This document shows positions 11,951 to 24,401 of a stretch of 64,000 bases of DNA, piece by piece. The notes under the pieces were generated by a model. It was given only the letters and a program-made list of their open reading frames with translations, had not been told where the DNA came from and did no database searches. A program made the position numbers and the translations under genes. The stretch is taken from contig CAJNDS010002438.1 in assembly GCA_905221605.1 (NCBI GenBank), positions 278,357 through 342,356 of the forward strand, written 5' to 3'. Position 1 is the first letter of the stretch, and each line of letters begins with the position of its first letter. The DNA is from Symbiodinium natans (lineage: Eukaryota; Sar; Dinophyceae; Suessiales; Symbiodiniaceae).

Positions 11951-12612
11951 GTTTTGACACCCGCACATAACTGCAATTCGATACATCGCGATCAACGATC
12001 CCGGTCCCTTTCTGAGGCCGACATTTCCCCCAAAGTGATACGATGTGAGATGACCAGGGGTCCCGGCGTCTTGGGCTGTCCTCCTGCAGCGGGGTGCCTG
12101 CGCAGGGCTGGATCCTCTTGGCTTTTACTGTCCTACCTTGGCCATGCTTCTCTTCAGCACAAAAGTGCCAATGACCAAAGTAGAAGAAAGCCAAGTTTTG
12201 CCTGGCTAAGATGCAATCGTGCTTTCAGTGCTTCAGTGCCAGACATGAACATAGCTGCTTCCTGCGCTCCCTGAATGAACCAAAGATGTGAAGAGGCCCA
12301 TTTTCCCAAAGCGATGTGCATGCATTCGGTGGTCGCCACCCTACCCCGCGAGGCAGTGGTGTCTCGGCGCGACTGTCGCAGTCACTTGTCCTTCTTGCTC
12401 TCCTTCTTGTCATCCTGCTCCTTTGCCGTGGCTTCCTCATCGCCTTCCTTGCGGGAGGGGGGGGGGGGGTTAGAAGAAACCTTATACCTCTGACCATCTC
12501 ATCCTGAAGCCTCCATGCCAAGATGATGAAATGGGCAAAGCCGCAATGATGTTGTAGAAGAAGAGGAAGCCAGAACGAGCTATCCAGACCAGCAGATGGG
12601 CCTGAACAGTTT

Positions 12613-13075
12613 TAAATACATAAATATATAAATATATAAATATACAAATATACAAATATATAAATATATAAATATACAAATATATAAATATATAAATATA
12701 TAAATATATAAATATATAAATATATAAATATATAAATGTATAAATATATAAATGTATAAATATATAAATGTATAAATGTATAAATATATAAATATAAAAA
12801 TATATAAATATATAAATATATAAATATATAAATATATAAATATACAAATATATAATGTATAAATATATAAGATATAAGTATATAAGTAATAAGTATATAG
12901 TATATAAGTATATAAAGATAAAGATATAAGATATAAAGATATAAAGATATAAAATATATAAAGATATAAATATATAAATAGATAAAATATAATATATAAT
13001 AAATATATAAATATATATATAATATACAAATATATAAATATATAATTATATCAATATATAACTATATAACTAGTT
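12613..13075. repeat. long AAATATAT-type microsatellite
   Basis: About 460 bp of near-pure A/T, mostly 8-bp units AAATATAT with interruptions (AAATATAC, AAATGTAT), becoming irregular after about 12850. Open frames of up to 149 codons across it (Tyr/Ile runs) are artefacts. Confidence 0.97.
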
Positions 13076-13212
13076 GAAGGTATAAATATGTAAACAAATA
13101 AAAAAAAAAGAAGTACAATACAAATATAAATATAACTATAAACGTATATATATATATATATATACACTAGCATACAACTGGATATACATATTTTCCTATA
13201 TAATATATCACA

Positions 13213-13255
<43 letters not shown>

Positions 13256-13434
13256 CTTCTCTAAGCTTTCAAATATACCATAATATTGGTGGCTTTGAGG
13301 CGAATAGGCTGAGCATCCCGCCGAGGCCCAAAGGAAGACTGCCAGCAGCAGCACCACCAGGACCCGGCCAAAGTACCCTGCCGCTGCGGCATGGCGGTCC
13401 TCGGGCACTGGGATTTAGGGACTAGGATTTGGGG

Positions 13435-13580
13435 GTTTAGGGTTTAGGGTTTAGGGTTTAGGGTTTAGGGTTTAGGGTTTAGGGTTTAGGGTTTAGGGTT
13501 TAATCGCTCACGATCGGACAAGCCAGGCGGGTCCCATGTGTAGGGTTTAGGGTTTAGGGTTTAGCATTTAGGGTTTAGGG
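13435..13580. repeat. telomere-like tract interrupted by a conserved cassette
   Basis: About ten TTTAGGG units, then the 33-bp cassette TAATCGCTCACGATCGGAC... (13499-13531), then more TTTAGGG units. The cassette is inserted in phase with the repeat: ...GGGTTTAATCGC. Confidence 0.9.
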
Positions 13581-13889
13581 GCGCTTGGTGCAAACGAGCA
13601 CTGTTTGGCAGGAACTGGGGAGCATTTGGCCGGAGGCTCTGCAGCCAGGTAGAGGGCCACGAACTTCTTCGCGATCCAGAGGGCATGTCCTCACAAGCTC
13701 CAAGTTTGGGGTGTAAGGTTTAGGGTTTTTAGGGTTCAGGGCTTAGGGTTTAGGATTCCAGCCAGCAACGTGTCCTCGCGGCGTGCTGCTCATCCTCCAC
13801 ATCCTGGACACTCGCGGGAGATGCTCAGGCAACCTCGCTCCCAGCAGCGGCACATCTTGGGGGGAGACTTGTGAGGGAACTCAAGGTTG

Positions 13890-13952
13890 GGATGTAGGGT
13901 TTAGGGTTTAGGGTTTAGGGTTTAGGGTCTAGGGTTTAGGGTTTAGGGTTTA
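13890..13952. repeat. telomere-like tract, TTTAGGG orientation
   Basis: About eight TTTAGGG units with a single TCTAGGG variant. Confidence 0.9.
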
Positions 13953-14050
13953 AAGATCCCAGTAGGGTACCCCTTTTCCAACCAGGTCTGCACAGCTGCC
14001 GGGAAAGTCAGGCTGACACAACCAGTAGGGTACCCCTAATGTCGGAAACC

Positions 14051-14500
14051 CCGTATAGGTTGTTGGCGACGGCAGTGCGAATCGTGAGCACCCGGCGATG
14101 GGTATACAAATTGAATGCAGCCAGGCACTTCTCAACAGTCAAGTAGTAGGCATCCTCCACCCAGTGATCGGAATCGTCAAAGACGACAACCTCGCGCCGC
14201 GTGCGCACGCAACAAGGGGAGGCCATATGAATATTGTATTCATTTAGCATCAAGGCATACTTTATGGCCCATGGCCCACAGCAGTTTCGGCATGTTCAAG
14301 CCAGTGGCACGTGGCAGGTGGTCCGGTGACACTCCGAAATAAGTGAATCCAGGCAGTGTCCCATCAGCAACGCCGAAGTATCCTCGGCGTCTGAAGAAAA
14401 CCTCTAACCCACGAAGATCTATACATGAAGAGCAAAATCTGCAGCACCAACAGTAGGCAGGCCTCAACCCTAAACCCTGTTTAAGCACCAGAGGTCGTGC
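14051..14500 (-). other. coding-like stretch, unrecognised (partial)
   Basis: Two overlapping minus-strand frames read like folded protein rather than shuffled sequence. One (14290-14450) contains GLEVFFRRRGYFGVADGT and a following aromatic-rich segment; the other (14070-14250) contains NEYNIHMASPCC, REVVVFDDSDHWVEDAYYL and KCLAAFNLYTHRR. They meet near 14250-14275 with a frame change, so an intron or frameshift is needed. No family was recognised; the VVVFDDSDHW strand followed by acids might be a metal site. No ATG start is evident. It could be a gene fragment bordered by telomere-like tracts on both sides. Confidence 0.35.
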
Positions 14501-15063
14501 TCTAGCTGTGGGACAAGCGTCTATCTGCCTCACCATAAGAGTACACGTCCACCTCGCCGATGCGCTTCGGCTTCATCACCTTCCAAACACTCGCCGAAAC
14601 ACACGGTTCAGGGTTTAGGCTGTTTTTGCCACCCGCCCAGCAGACAAGCCGCACTGCAGGGCAACATTTCTGGATGATTGACTGGCGTGCTGATTTACTG
14701 GGAATGCAGAAGCGAGGCCTTTGATACCGGGTTTAGGGTTTAGGGTGCTTAACCACCACAATTTCATAGGGTCCCAAAAGATTAGAGAACAGGGCTTCGG
14801 GCTTAGGGTGGTGCAGGGACTTCGGACTTTGGGTTTTGGGGTTTAGGGTTGCAATACGCGGTGACCGTGCTAGACAACGCCCCGAGCCCGCTTTGCCTCG
14901 CGGATCTTCGTCTCAGCCATGATGTTTGTTTCATGGTCTATGACGTCCACAGCCACAAGCACCTTAATCGCACATCTGAAGCGACATGACGTCCTGCTTG
15001 GCACACACTCGGCAGGCGACTTCCAACGATACAGCCCACAGCACGTCTGCCCTGCATCCTGAA

Positions 15064-15161
15064 GTATACTCCCCTTAGAACCTTAATAAACGTAACATGC
15101 TTAATGTCCTCTTGGGCTTTATATAAGCAAAAACTAAAAAGAATTCCCAAGGGGGATATAG
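15064..15161. mobile_element. MITE-like element, family C
   Basis: 98 bp, starting TATACTCCCCTTAGAACC, middle TGTCCTCTTGGGCTTTATAT, end TTCCCAAGGGGGATATAG. The same outer ends as the copies at 10106 and 55880; the internal parts differ in length. Confidence 0.8.
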
Positions 15162-15334
15162 TGAATGGCAGCACTGGAGGCTGCAGGGTAAAATGCTGCC
15201 CTGGGGCACTGGGGCCCGAATTCAGAAAGAAGTAGACGCTGCTCAGCCCAAGCTTTGCAATGCCAGGGAGCCGGTGCCTAGACTGAGGGCTGTTTTCACA
15301 ACACATGCTGACCTTTCTGCAGGCTAGGAATAAA

Positions 15335-15480
15335 CCCTAAACCCTTTTGCTACGCCCTAAACCCTAAACCCTAAACCCTAAATCCTAAACCCTAAAACCT
15401 AAACCCTAAACCACCTAAACCCCCTAAACCCCCTAAACCCCCTAAACCCCCTAAACCCCCTAAACCCTAAACCCCAAACC
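15335..15480. repeat. telomere-like block, CCCTAAA orientation, with CCCCCTAAA subarray
   Basis: CCCTAAA units, then six units of an expanded 9-mer CCCCCTAAA (about 15416-15470), then CCCTAAA again. The expanded subarray is regular, which suggests local unit slippage rather than random mutation. Confidence 0.9.
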
Positions 15481-16879
15481 GGAGTTTAGCCCTTGAGGCT
15501 GGCCCTTCGCCGCCTAAGGGCGCTTGCTTCGACCTGATGCCGGGCTGCCGGGACACCCACTTGAGCAGCGCCCCATCATTCTGAACGACCTGCAGACTTT
15601 TCTATTTATATCATCCCTAAACCCTAAACCCTTTTTTGAGCAACGGACTTTGGAGGCCTAAACCCTAAACCCTAAACCCTAAAGCAGCTGGTCGGGAGCG
15701 TTAAACTTTCAAAGGGCGGCCTCTGGACCCGCCGCTGCTGCTGCCGCCCTGGCCCTCCCTTTCCTTGGTGTTTTACGAATTCAAGGCCGGCGCTCTCTTC
15801 ATCCCTGTTTTTTCCCGCTTGAAGCCTAAGGGGTGCCTGCGGTTCTCTGGCTTCTCCTAGACATCTAGGAATCTAGGCAAAGGAAGCCTGCAATCATGGA
15901 TTCAGGTAAAACAACCCCCTTTCCTACACTCCCAAAGCTCAAGCGTCACCGCGGCCCACTGCATGGCCGCTGGCACATAGACCACGACTTGCTCACTCCC
16001 GGGACTACTGGCTCCTTGAAGCGGGCACTCTGCCGACGTGTGGTAGGCCCTCATGGAGAGCTGGTGGGTCACGGCTGCCTGGCGCAAGCATGCGCAAGCC
16101 AAGCCTCCACATCTACTGCAAGCCCACTGCGCCGAATATGATTGAGTTACCATGCATCGATGCCCGGAGGCCCGGAGGCCAGCGTAGACCGCAAACAGTG
16201 AGAGGCCACGTGAGCCCAGAAGTCCAAAAACGGCAGTTTGGGATCGTCCAAAAGCGATGACAGCTCGCATTTCGCGAGCCCGGAAGTCCCAAAAGCGATG
16301 ACAGTTGCGAGGACATTTCGAGGACATTTCGAGGACGGCAAGCGCGGCCACGCCCGCACCTAGGCCACAGCCGTGATCCGCAGCAGGCGCGCCCAGCACG
16401 CTGGCCGATCTAGCCCCTTTTACTGTGAACGTTGGTTCCCCGTTGCGTTGACACACTGGTTGGGGAAGCATACGATATACTCGCACAACTACATATTTAA
16501 CAATAGCATACATGCATGCATACATACCATCTAGTGAATGGTGTAGAGGTCATACATATGTGTATGCATGACATGGTGTGTATACATACATATGTGCTAT
16601 ACATATATATATATATATATATATATATTCTTTTTATATATTTATTGATTCATTGATTTATTTATTTATAACTTGAGATCGGGGCCACGAAAGCTAGAAA
16701 CGCGGCTATGATCTGCACCAGACCCAAGGGGATCACAAAACAACGCTGCAAACTCTGAACTGTAAGCAAAACGAAAGGATGGGACACGCAGCGGTCGCAC
16801 TAAGAGCTGTCGGAAGCTGCGGATTCGAATGCTCATCCCGGGGCCTTACAGCTCGACAGCAGGGCCTGACCAAGACGGA

Positions 16880-17010
16880 GGGGGAAGCCTGAAAAGGGGT
16901 GGGGGGGGGGCCCAAAACAAAAAGGGGGGGCCCCCCCCCCTCCCCAGAAATCAATACAGGGACACCTTATAAGGGGGGGGAGGGGGGGCCCCCCCCCCCC
17001 TCCACAGCCG
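16880..17010. repeat. paired G-run / C-run palindromes
   Basis: Three blocks of 7-11 G, two followed directly by 10-12 C, separated by a segment containing GACACCTTATAAGG. The arrangement can fold into G:C hairpins and resembles the centre of the family A foldback elements with over-expanded ends. Confidence 0.6.
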
Positions 17011-17326
17011 TTTATCTCTTTGATTTTCAGACCACTTAAGGGTCGGAGTCGCTTCTTGACCCAGCTGAACACTAGAGAGAATTCTTGTAAACGACAACTC
17101 TCGCGAGCTCCAAGGAGCTAGCTTTCGTGATTATAGAAATATGCAGCAGCATATCACACTGACGTCCTGCAAGCCCACAGCCCGCATGCAGCCCCGAGCC
17201 TCGAGGAATCCCCGAGTCAGCGTCCCAGCACAGAGGAGGACAGCCGGCCCTTCCCCCGCCAAGTCGGCCCAGGAGGCCGAGGGGAGGCTGGTGACCTTTT
17301 GTGATTTTTCTCTCTTCTTTTGTTTT

Positions 17327-17357
<31 letters not shown>

Positions 17358-18579
17358 GGTTTAAGGCTTAGGTTTTGTTTTTTCTGCACAGACCTTTTTG
17401 TTCGTCAACCCTCTGGGCAGACCAATCAACCGCCCTCTAGTCTGGATGTGTCTCCAGCTAGATGCAGCTGTTCACGATACACGTGCTTCATCCGCCTTGA
17501 CCCCCAACCAATTAGAGAGGGGGGATGCTGAAATTGTAATTTACAACTTGGGCCCCCCTGATTTGCGGCACTCCTCGGACGCCAGTTATGATAATTGTAA
17601 GTAAAACATCTTACATTTCTAACGGGGTGGTCCGCCTTGATAAGGACAGGTCCTGCACTCCATGCTGGGACCAGCACGTGTGTACTCATTTTGACAAAGT
17701 AGGCCTGCGGCAGGCACTAGTATGGGGTAACGGGGGGAGGGGCAATGAGCCAGGTTCGAGTAAGGCCCGCACCAGTGGCTGTGTCATCCTCTGCAAAAAC
17801 TGAGTCATGGGTTCCTGCAGCAGTGGAGCAGTGGCTGAAAGTGGGTGTCCGAGTGGACTGGGTCTGCCAGAAGCATGCAAGAAGGTTTCGCCCCCGGACA
17901 AGCACGTCCTTCTCCCAAACGTTGTGATACCGTGCCACCCCATCTCCCCGCCTGCAACACCACACACCGGACTGATGTAGCAATGTGATGCAGGCACCTT
18001 TTGCCCGTGGCCTGTATGGCAAGCGTCGGCCCTGCTGCAGAAGAGTTTCGTGTGGTATCCAGACCAGCTGGTTTCGGGGGCCTTCCACCTGTGTGAAAAC
18101 AACGAGGTGCAGCAGCTCAAAAAGAGGAAGTTTGGCCGCTCACCGTGCGCTGGTCTGTTCTACTACCCACAGCCTGCACGGTCATGTCCTTGCCGTCCAC
18201 GGCCTTCACCGTGACCTGCGCTCCAGCCAGCGCGCGACGAGCTCCGTCACGCTCCTGACAAGCTTGGCAATCACGGCACATGCGTGTATTCCAAGTTCCG
18301 AGGTCGAGGTCTTAAAGACGGGCAATAATCTCCTTGCACATTTGACAGTTGGCTCCTTGCCAATCTCAGAAAGGCGGCTCGCCCGCAGAATGAAATCCAC
18401 ATCACTGTCGATTACCTTGGATGGCCACCATGGGACAACCATGGGACAGCTGCATGCTAGCAACCGTAAGAACGGAGTTTTTCAATCCGCATGATATATG
18501 CAACTATGATATATAAGTTTATGAGAATATAATATATATTTATATACATGCATTATAATATATATATATATATATATTA

Positions 18580-18676
18580 TAATATATAATATAATATAAT
18601 ATAATATAATATAATATAATATAATATAATATAATATAATATAATATAATATAATATAATATAATATAATATAATA
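18580..18676. repeat. ATAAT pentanucleotide array
   Basis: About nineteen units of ATAAT, flanked by AT dinucleotide runs. Confidence 0.95.
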
Positions 18677-18883
18677 TATGTACATATCATATATATGTAT
18701 AGTTTGCTTATTTATTCGAGTATTTATTTTTGATTTATTCATTTTGGTTGATATATATATATATATATCATTGAAACTTACTGCCATTTATATCAATACT
18801 TATAATAAATATATATATATATACATATATATGTATTTATTTATTTACATCAATTGTATTTATACTTATCATATAGGTAATAT

Positions 18884-19322
18884 TTATATTTGTGTTTTTT
18901 CTCGCAATACTCCTCTGAGCCAAGTGGCAAAGACTTGGCCCACCAGATCATCTATCGGATCGCTTTGTCTCCAGAATAAGAAGCCTGGGAAGCCCTTCAA
19001 GTTGAATTCGCTCTGCATGGCGCCCTTGTTGTGGGTGCAGTCGACATGCGCAAAGACCACCTCAGATGTCCAGAGCAATCGTTTAGGGTTGTTTTATGGG
19101 CACCCGCATAGCTGCGGGCTTGGGGTTTAGAGTTCAGAGGTTGAACGCACGGCAAGGCCTGATCAGCAGGCGCAGAAATTATCGGGCGCAAGTGGCTGTT
19201 CCTGACTGGAAGCTCTCCGCAACGCGGTCCAGCTCTGGCAAGGCTTTTCGACAGTGTGGGCAGTTCGCATCATGCAGGAGGAGCGCGACATTGGCGGTCC
19301 GCCGCTTGGTGGTGAGAAATTC
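18884..19322 (-). CDS. thioredoxin-fold protein (partial, two exons)
   Basis: Two minus-strand exons. The first starts at 19322 after a CTTAG acceptor and runs to about 19210. It reads EFLTTKRRTANVALLLHDANC and then has the active site CPHC (codons at 19251-19262) and KALPELDRVAESF, the classic thioredoxin strand-CxxC-helix. The second, 19060 to 18884, reads VVFAHVDCT, then FNLKGFPGFLFW, the thioredoxin FAxVDCTxN and V-x-GFPTLLFF segments with the cis-Pro. Together they cover a thioredoxin core, likely a disulfide oxidoreductase or PDI-like domain. The donor of the intron between them was not resolved: the nearest AG|G sites do not keep the frame exactly. The intron contains telomere-like sequence (19081-19140). 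N-terminal exons (signal peptide, other domains) are missing. CPHC resembles DsbA/PDI-type centres more than the CGPC of cytosolic thioredoxins. Confidence 0.7.
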
Positions 19323-21834
19323 CTAAGCAGGCAGCTTTGAGTACTCTCGGAGACAGGGGCTCCGCGGTTGTGACCCCAAGTGATGCCACTTCTCCAATTC
19401 CCCGTGCGGCAACACAAACCCTAAACCCTAAACCGCTTAAGGCCAAAAAAAGCGAGACTGCAAGACTTCCCTGAGGTGCCATAACGTTTCAGTGAAAAAG
19501 TGTCAGGTTGATGCCTAAGCCTGGGTATCTCCCAAGATATGGCAAACGGAATAGAATTCCCTTTAACAGGGACCCCCCCAAAAATGGTACCGGTATGTTC
19601 GGAAACCCTGACGACATAGGGACTTCCTGGCAAGTCTCCAAGATCTCCCTTGGGCTGGCCTCGACCTTTGCAAGTCGAGCGCTCTGCTTGGCCTGGTTGT
19701 AGAGCTCGCGCTCCTTGGCGTTGGAAAGAGGGGCGGGGGGAGGATGTCTGGGCTGAATTTGAAGACCCATGTAAAATGCAGCAATCTTTGAACATGTAAC
19801 ATGCACTAGTGTTTAAGAGTAGGAAAACAATGGCTTGCCATTTTGCAGTACTACCGGAAATGACAACAAGACAACGGCGTACAAAATCAGAAAACAGTAC
19901 AGCGATTCGGTAAGCTCAGAGAACCAAGCAATAGCAAAACAAGATGACATGGCAAGCGCATACCGGACTAAGAAACATCCGATGATGTAGGGTCCTCATC
20001 ATAAACTACTAAATCAGCAAGAAAATGAAGAAGTTCTGCAATAGCTACCTACACTATAAGATTCCATCCGCAAAATTACATACTGAAGTACTCTTGTACT
20101 CTAATCAGATGATGGATATGGCGACTTGACTTCGACATGCAAGCTGGACTCTTCTTGGAGGCTCAGGTCAGGTTTTGGGGCAGGGGCCGGCCCGTGGAGA
20201 GGCTGGAGACCAGAGCACTCCCCGTCTAGCTTTCCTCCCAGACATGTCGCAAAGGGCTATATTATATTCTATTGCAACGCATGATATTGCATATATTTAT
20301 CGTTTGTGATTATACTATTACATGAGATTAAAATAAGCACCCATGACCTCGTCTCAACGGGACTGTGTGCGTCTCATTAAAATAAGCACGTTGAGGTGTC
20401 AAGATGTGTCGAACATACAGGGAGGAGGTGGAGGTGCATGCTATCCGCTTGAGTGCTCCAGGCCGGCAAGCGTCGAGGTCTGCGAACGCAGGCCAACCGG
20501 CCAGGGCCAGCTGCAAAAGGATCCGAAACGCATGCCGCATGGCCCAATCTACCTAAAGTACGTCGCTCTCAGCTAGGATCAAGTGGGGAGATCTTGCTCT
20601 ATGCTTGATTCCTGACTTTGCATCCTGACTGGAAGAGGTGTGCATATGGCAGTGTCGGTTAATGCCCAGCCAATGATGTCATACATTTGTCCTAAGCCCA
20701 GCGATTGCATGCAACAACTCAATTTTCTCAGCATCTAGCATCGCCCTGCTGCATATTAGACGGCTACTGTACTCCGACATTTTCCCACCAGCACCACTAC
20801 GAACACTGCGAGCACGATGGCGACGGCCGACGACATGCGACCGAGGACGCACAACCGACGACAAGGACCGACCGCCAACGACCGATGGCGACGACGAACG
20901 TGACACTTCCAATGCTCTTTAAACCCTTTTTTGAGCACGGGCTGAGGGGCATGCCGGCATTTAAACCCCAAACCCTAAACCCTAAACCCTGACAGTGAGA
21001 GGAGTGCCTCGTCGCGGGCTTGGGCCTCGCACGGACTGGGAGCGCCGAAGGGCCTGGATGGCTGGACGAGTTATTTGAGGGCAGCCAACCCGCTCCAAAA
21101 TCCTCAGCAAGGCTCCAAGGAATTTCAAGCACTGCGTGGGCTGAAGCGCATCAACTTATCAAATCTGAGCTCTGCGGGTCACAAGTCGTTCATGTGCTGA
21201 TGGTTCGTTTCGGACTCTGGGAGTTCAGAAGTCTGGGGAGACTCGAGGCGTTGCACGCGCGCAGCTGGACCTCCACTTTTCCACGCTCTGACTTAAGCGA
21301 TCACCCCGGGAGAGCGCTGCGGGTGCGGCGCAAAGGAACGGAAACGTAGGCAGCGTCCTCAGCTGGGCCGCGAACGCTCAGCAGACACGCCACAGGATCG
21401 TCCAAGAAAAAAATGGGGAAGAATGGTTCTCCCATGTTTTCCCCACTGACTACTGCGAAGCAAGTTTCCCAGGACGCGTGCGTCACCCAGGACTTGGCTT
21501 GGCCCACAGCAGCAAAGGCTCGGCAGGGGGCGTGTGGCGGTGGAAGGCCCAAGGGAGCCATGGCCTTCAATGCAGCCAACTCTAAACCCTAAACCCTAAA
21601 CCCACTGCCTTCCTGGACATGAATCTGCCCAGGAAAGGAAGGCCTCCGTGTCTCCTCCCTAAACAAACTACATCCGAAGTGTGACCTTTACGCACCCTGG
21701 AAAACTGTGGGACTCGCCCTACAAAACCAGGAAAGCTCCCTGGTTTCGGGAGAACCTCTGAAAGACAAACTCCGTTTTCCAGAATTCCCCCCCCTGCAAA
21801 CCTTCAGGACGTCCCTGTTTGCCCAAGCTTCCTA

Positions 21835-21915
21835 AACCCTAAACCCTTTTTGCAACTCTAAACCCTAAACCCTAAACCCTAAACCCTAAACCCTAAACCC
21901 TAAACCCTAAACCCT
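21835..21915. repeat. telomere-like tract, CCCTAAA orientation
   Basis: Two units, a short TTTTTGCAACT spacer, then about ten perfect CCCTAAA units. A tract in the opposite orientation (TTTAGGG) lies 130 bp further on at 22046-22087. Confidence 0.93.
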
Positions 21916-22354
21916 GGCCATGGTTGGCCTGCAGCAGGGTTTCATCGGAGCCGAACGCCGCAAGCATCAGAGGTGCTCCTGTCAGTTCATGCGCGTGCTC
22001 ATCAAGGGTGCAGCGCATGCTTTGCAGGGAAGGATCTAAAGCCCTAGGGTTTAGGGTTTAGGGTTTAGGGTTTTAGGGTTTAGGGTAACCCAACCATCCT
22101 AAGATCCCCCCCCCCCCCGATGTGCCCAGTCATGGTGCCAAGGTGCCTGGTGGGAGGGTCTCTGCCCAGCTGGCCACTGCGGCAGCCTCTACCTCCACCC
22201 GGTCCTCGCCGGCGACCTTCGCGAAAAGGCCTGACGGGAGTGGCTCCGCAGGCCCTGGAATGGAGGAGATTGGACGGCTGTGCTTAAACACGCGTCCCGC
22301 GCACACGCACACAGAGACAGGCAGGCAGACAGACGGACGCAGACAAAAAAGACA

Positions 22355-22729
<375 letters not shown>

Positions 22730-23480
22730 CAAGCCCCTTAGCTTAGAATCAGGGTTTACACACACACACACACACACACCCCTCCTACGAGGGGAGACAC
22801 AGTGCATTCCAAGGCCACAAGAGATATGCTGCACGCACACCCTCCGAAGAGGGAAAGTCCTGGTCTTGTACCTTTGTCACCGGTGAGTCCTCCGCCATAG
22901 GCCCGTCACCGCCATAGGCCCTCCTCCTCCAGCACCGACCTTAGAAATCCTTAGTGTCGTCGTCATCATCGTCGTCAGAGACCTCCAGCTGCCATGACAG
23001 GCCCAGGAGCGTCCGGGAGATCCCAGCTGCCACCGCCTTGACCCAAGTCACCTTCCATCATCGTCGTCGTCGTGGAGGACCCCCAGCTGCCACAAAGGAC
23101 CCAGGAGCATCCAGGAGGCCCCCGCTGTCCACAGCGACCCAGAGCACCTCTACTTTTAAAGAAAGAAAACGGTCTATTTGCAACTGAGGGGCAACCACCG
23201 GAAATACGACTCGGGTCGAGACCCACGAATAGAGAGTTAGACCACCTCGTCTATGTCTCACGACTGGGCTTACGACGCCCTTCAACAATTTCCGGTTCCG
23301 CCCTTATTGGCGACTTTGAGCTTCAGCCGTGGCTGGTCGAGAGAGAGAGAGAATCCGCTCATAGCACTGGGTGCCTACCAAGGCTCATCTGGCACTGAAG
23401 CCTCTCTGTTTACTTGGGTGATCCCCATCCAGGAATCAGGCAATGCCCAAACGGGTAAATTGCCCTTGGGCGACGAAGCC

Positions 23481-23735
23481 CACACACGGAGAGAGGGAGG
23501 TCAGCCAGGGATTGTTGTACAATGGTACACTGACTGGAGATGACTGGAGAGACCTCAGTACAGGAGAGACCTCAGTATAGGGGAATCCCATCGGGACTCC
23601 TGGAAAACATTGCAGGTACATGGAGCTGGCCAAACTCCACATCCCCTGATGCTTCATAGCTTCGTTGGATTGGGTAGAAGCATCAGGCCCAATCCCCCTG
23701 CGGGAAAATTCGACTCATGCATAAGCTCTCAGCTC
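23481..23735. repeat. 255-bp direct duplication, copy 2
   Basis: Near-identical to 22475-22729. The intervening 750 bp (22730-23480) has a short (CA)n run and otherwise no recognisable content. Copy 2 runs straight into CACACATA and the (CG)n array. Confidence 0.95.
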
Positions 23736-23744
23736 ACACACATA

Positions 23745-23780
23745 CGCGCGCGCGCGCGCGCGCGCGCGCGCGCGCGCGCG
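23745..23780. repeat. (CG)n dinucleotide run
   Basis: 18 perfect CG units, a strong candidate for left-handed Z-DNA; (CA)n 1.3 kb upstream has the same potential. Confidence 0.97.
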
Positions 23781-24228
23781 TGCAGACTCCCTCTCTCGCA
23801 CGCACTCATTCAAAGCTAAATGATAGGCTGGCAGTTTTGTCAAAGGCTGCGAGTCGCGCAGGAAAGAACCAATGGTCTTGTTTCTGGTTTTCAGAAATCG
23901 AACAGGGGAGCGCTTCTCATTGCATCCCGAACTGGCAACCGGGTCCGTTGACAGGGAGGATCCCGCGAAGGCGTCGCAGCATGTTCAGCTTCCTGCTCTT
24001 TCAACTCAAGCTCCGACAGCTGCTGTCAGTGGACCATGGCCGAAAATTGCTTGAAACACTTAGAACTGTACTTAAACCGATCACCAAAAAATGGGCCGCA
24101 CAGGGAGAGAGAAGCTCTGTACGCAGGATTAGCCATCCTGGGGTTCAAACTCAACGAGCCTCGGTGCGGGAGCCCCAGGCTACCGCAAAAGGAGTCCTGA
24201 AGCTACTTGGAGGTTCATGGATAGTCTA

Positions 24229-24293
24229 GGGTTTAGGGTTTAGGGTTTAGGGTTTAGGGTTTGGGGTTTAGGGTTTAGGGTTTAGGGGTAAGC
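24229..24293. repeat. telomere-like tract, TTTAGGG orientation
   Basis: About nine TTTAGGG units with one TTTGGGG. It ends 110 bp past the 3' end of the FtsH-B coding region. Confidence 0.93.
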
Positions 24294-24401
24294 AAAAGCT
24301 GCGATGTAGGAGCAGTGATAGACAGAGTCATGACGAGCCATGAGCCTCCAAGTTTAAAGGTCTCACGAGCTATCCACCAATTGTCGAGAGCGCTTTGGGC
24401 C

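Larger units (their letters stand above)
10196..14050. other. gene-poor stretch with microsatellites
   Basis: No gene recognised. It holds AT-rich DNA at 10285-10385, a family A element at 11856-11950, a long AT microsatellite (12613-13075), dinucleotide AT runs (13147-13165, 13215-13250) and telomere-like tracts (13435-13580, 13720-13755, 13890-13952). A short minus-strand frame at 13208-13408 has a hydrophobic segment but no ATG start and ends in the AT run; it is not called. The part 10400-11840 is mixed-composition DNA with no visible pattern. Confidence 0.5.
14501..18883. other. gene-poor stretch
   Basis: No confident gene. Contents: degenerate telomere-like pieces (14610-14625, 14730-14745, 14830-14850), a family C element (15064-15161), a large telomere-like block (15335-15480 and 15615-15685), AT runs (16590-16630), strong G and C homopolymer runs (16880-17010, 17327-17362) and an AT pentanucleotide array (18580-18676). 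A minus-strand stretch around 18130-18300 has Cys pairs and an open frame but matches nothing known to me. Confidence 0.45.

Noticed and set aside
12482-13029. Open frames of 121-149 codons rich in Tyr, Ile and Phe
   Set aside because: They only translate the AAATATAT microsatellite and exist in several frames.
13208-13408. Short frame with a hydrophobic, signal-like segment
   Set aside because: Starts with GTG, ends in the AT dinucleotide run and has no partner exon; too weak to call.
18130-18463. Minus-strand stretch with paired Cys and an open reading frame
   Set aside because: Two competing frames look equally plausible and neither matches a known domain.
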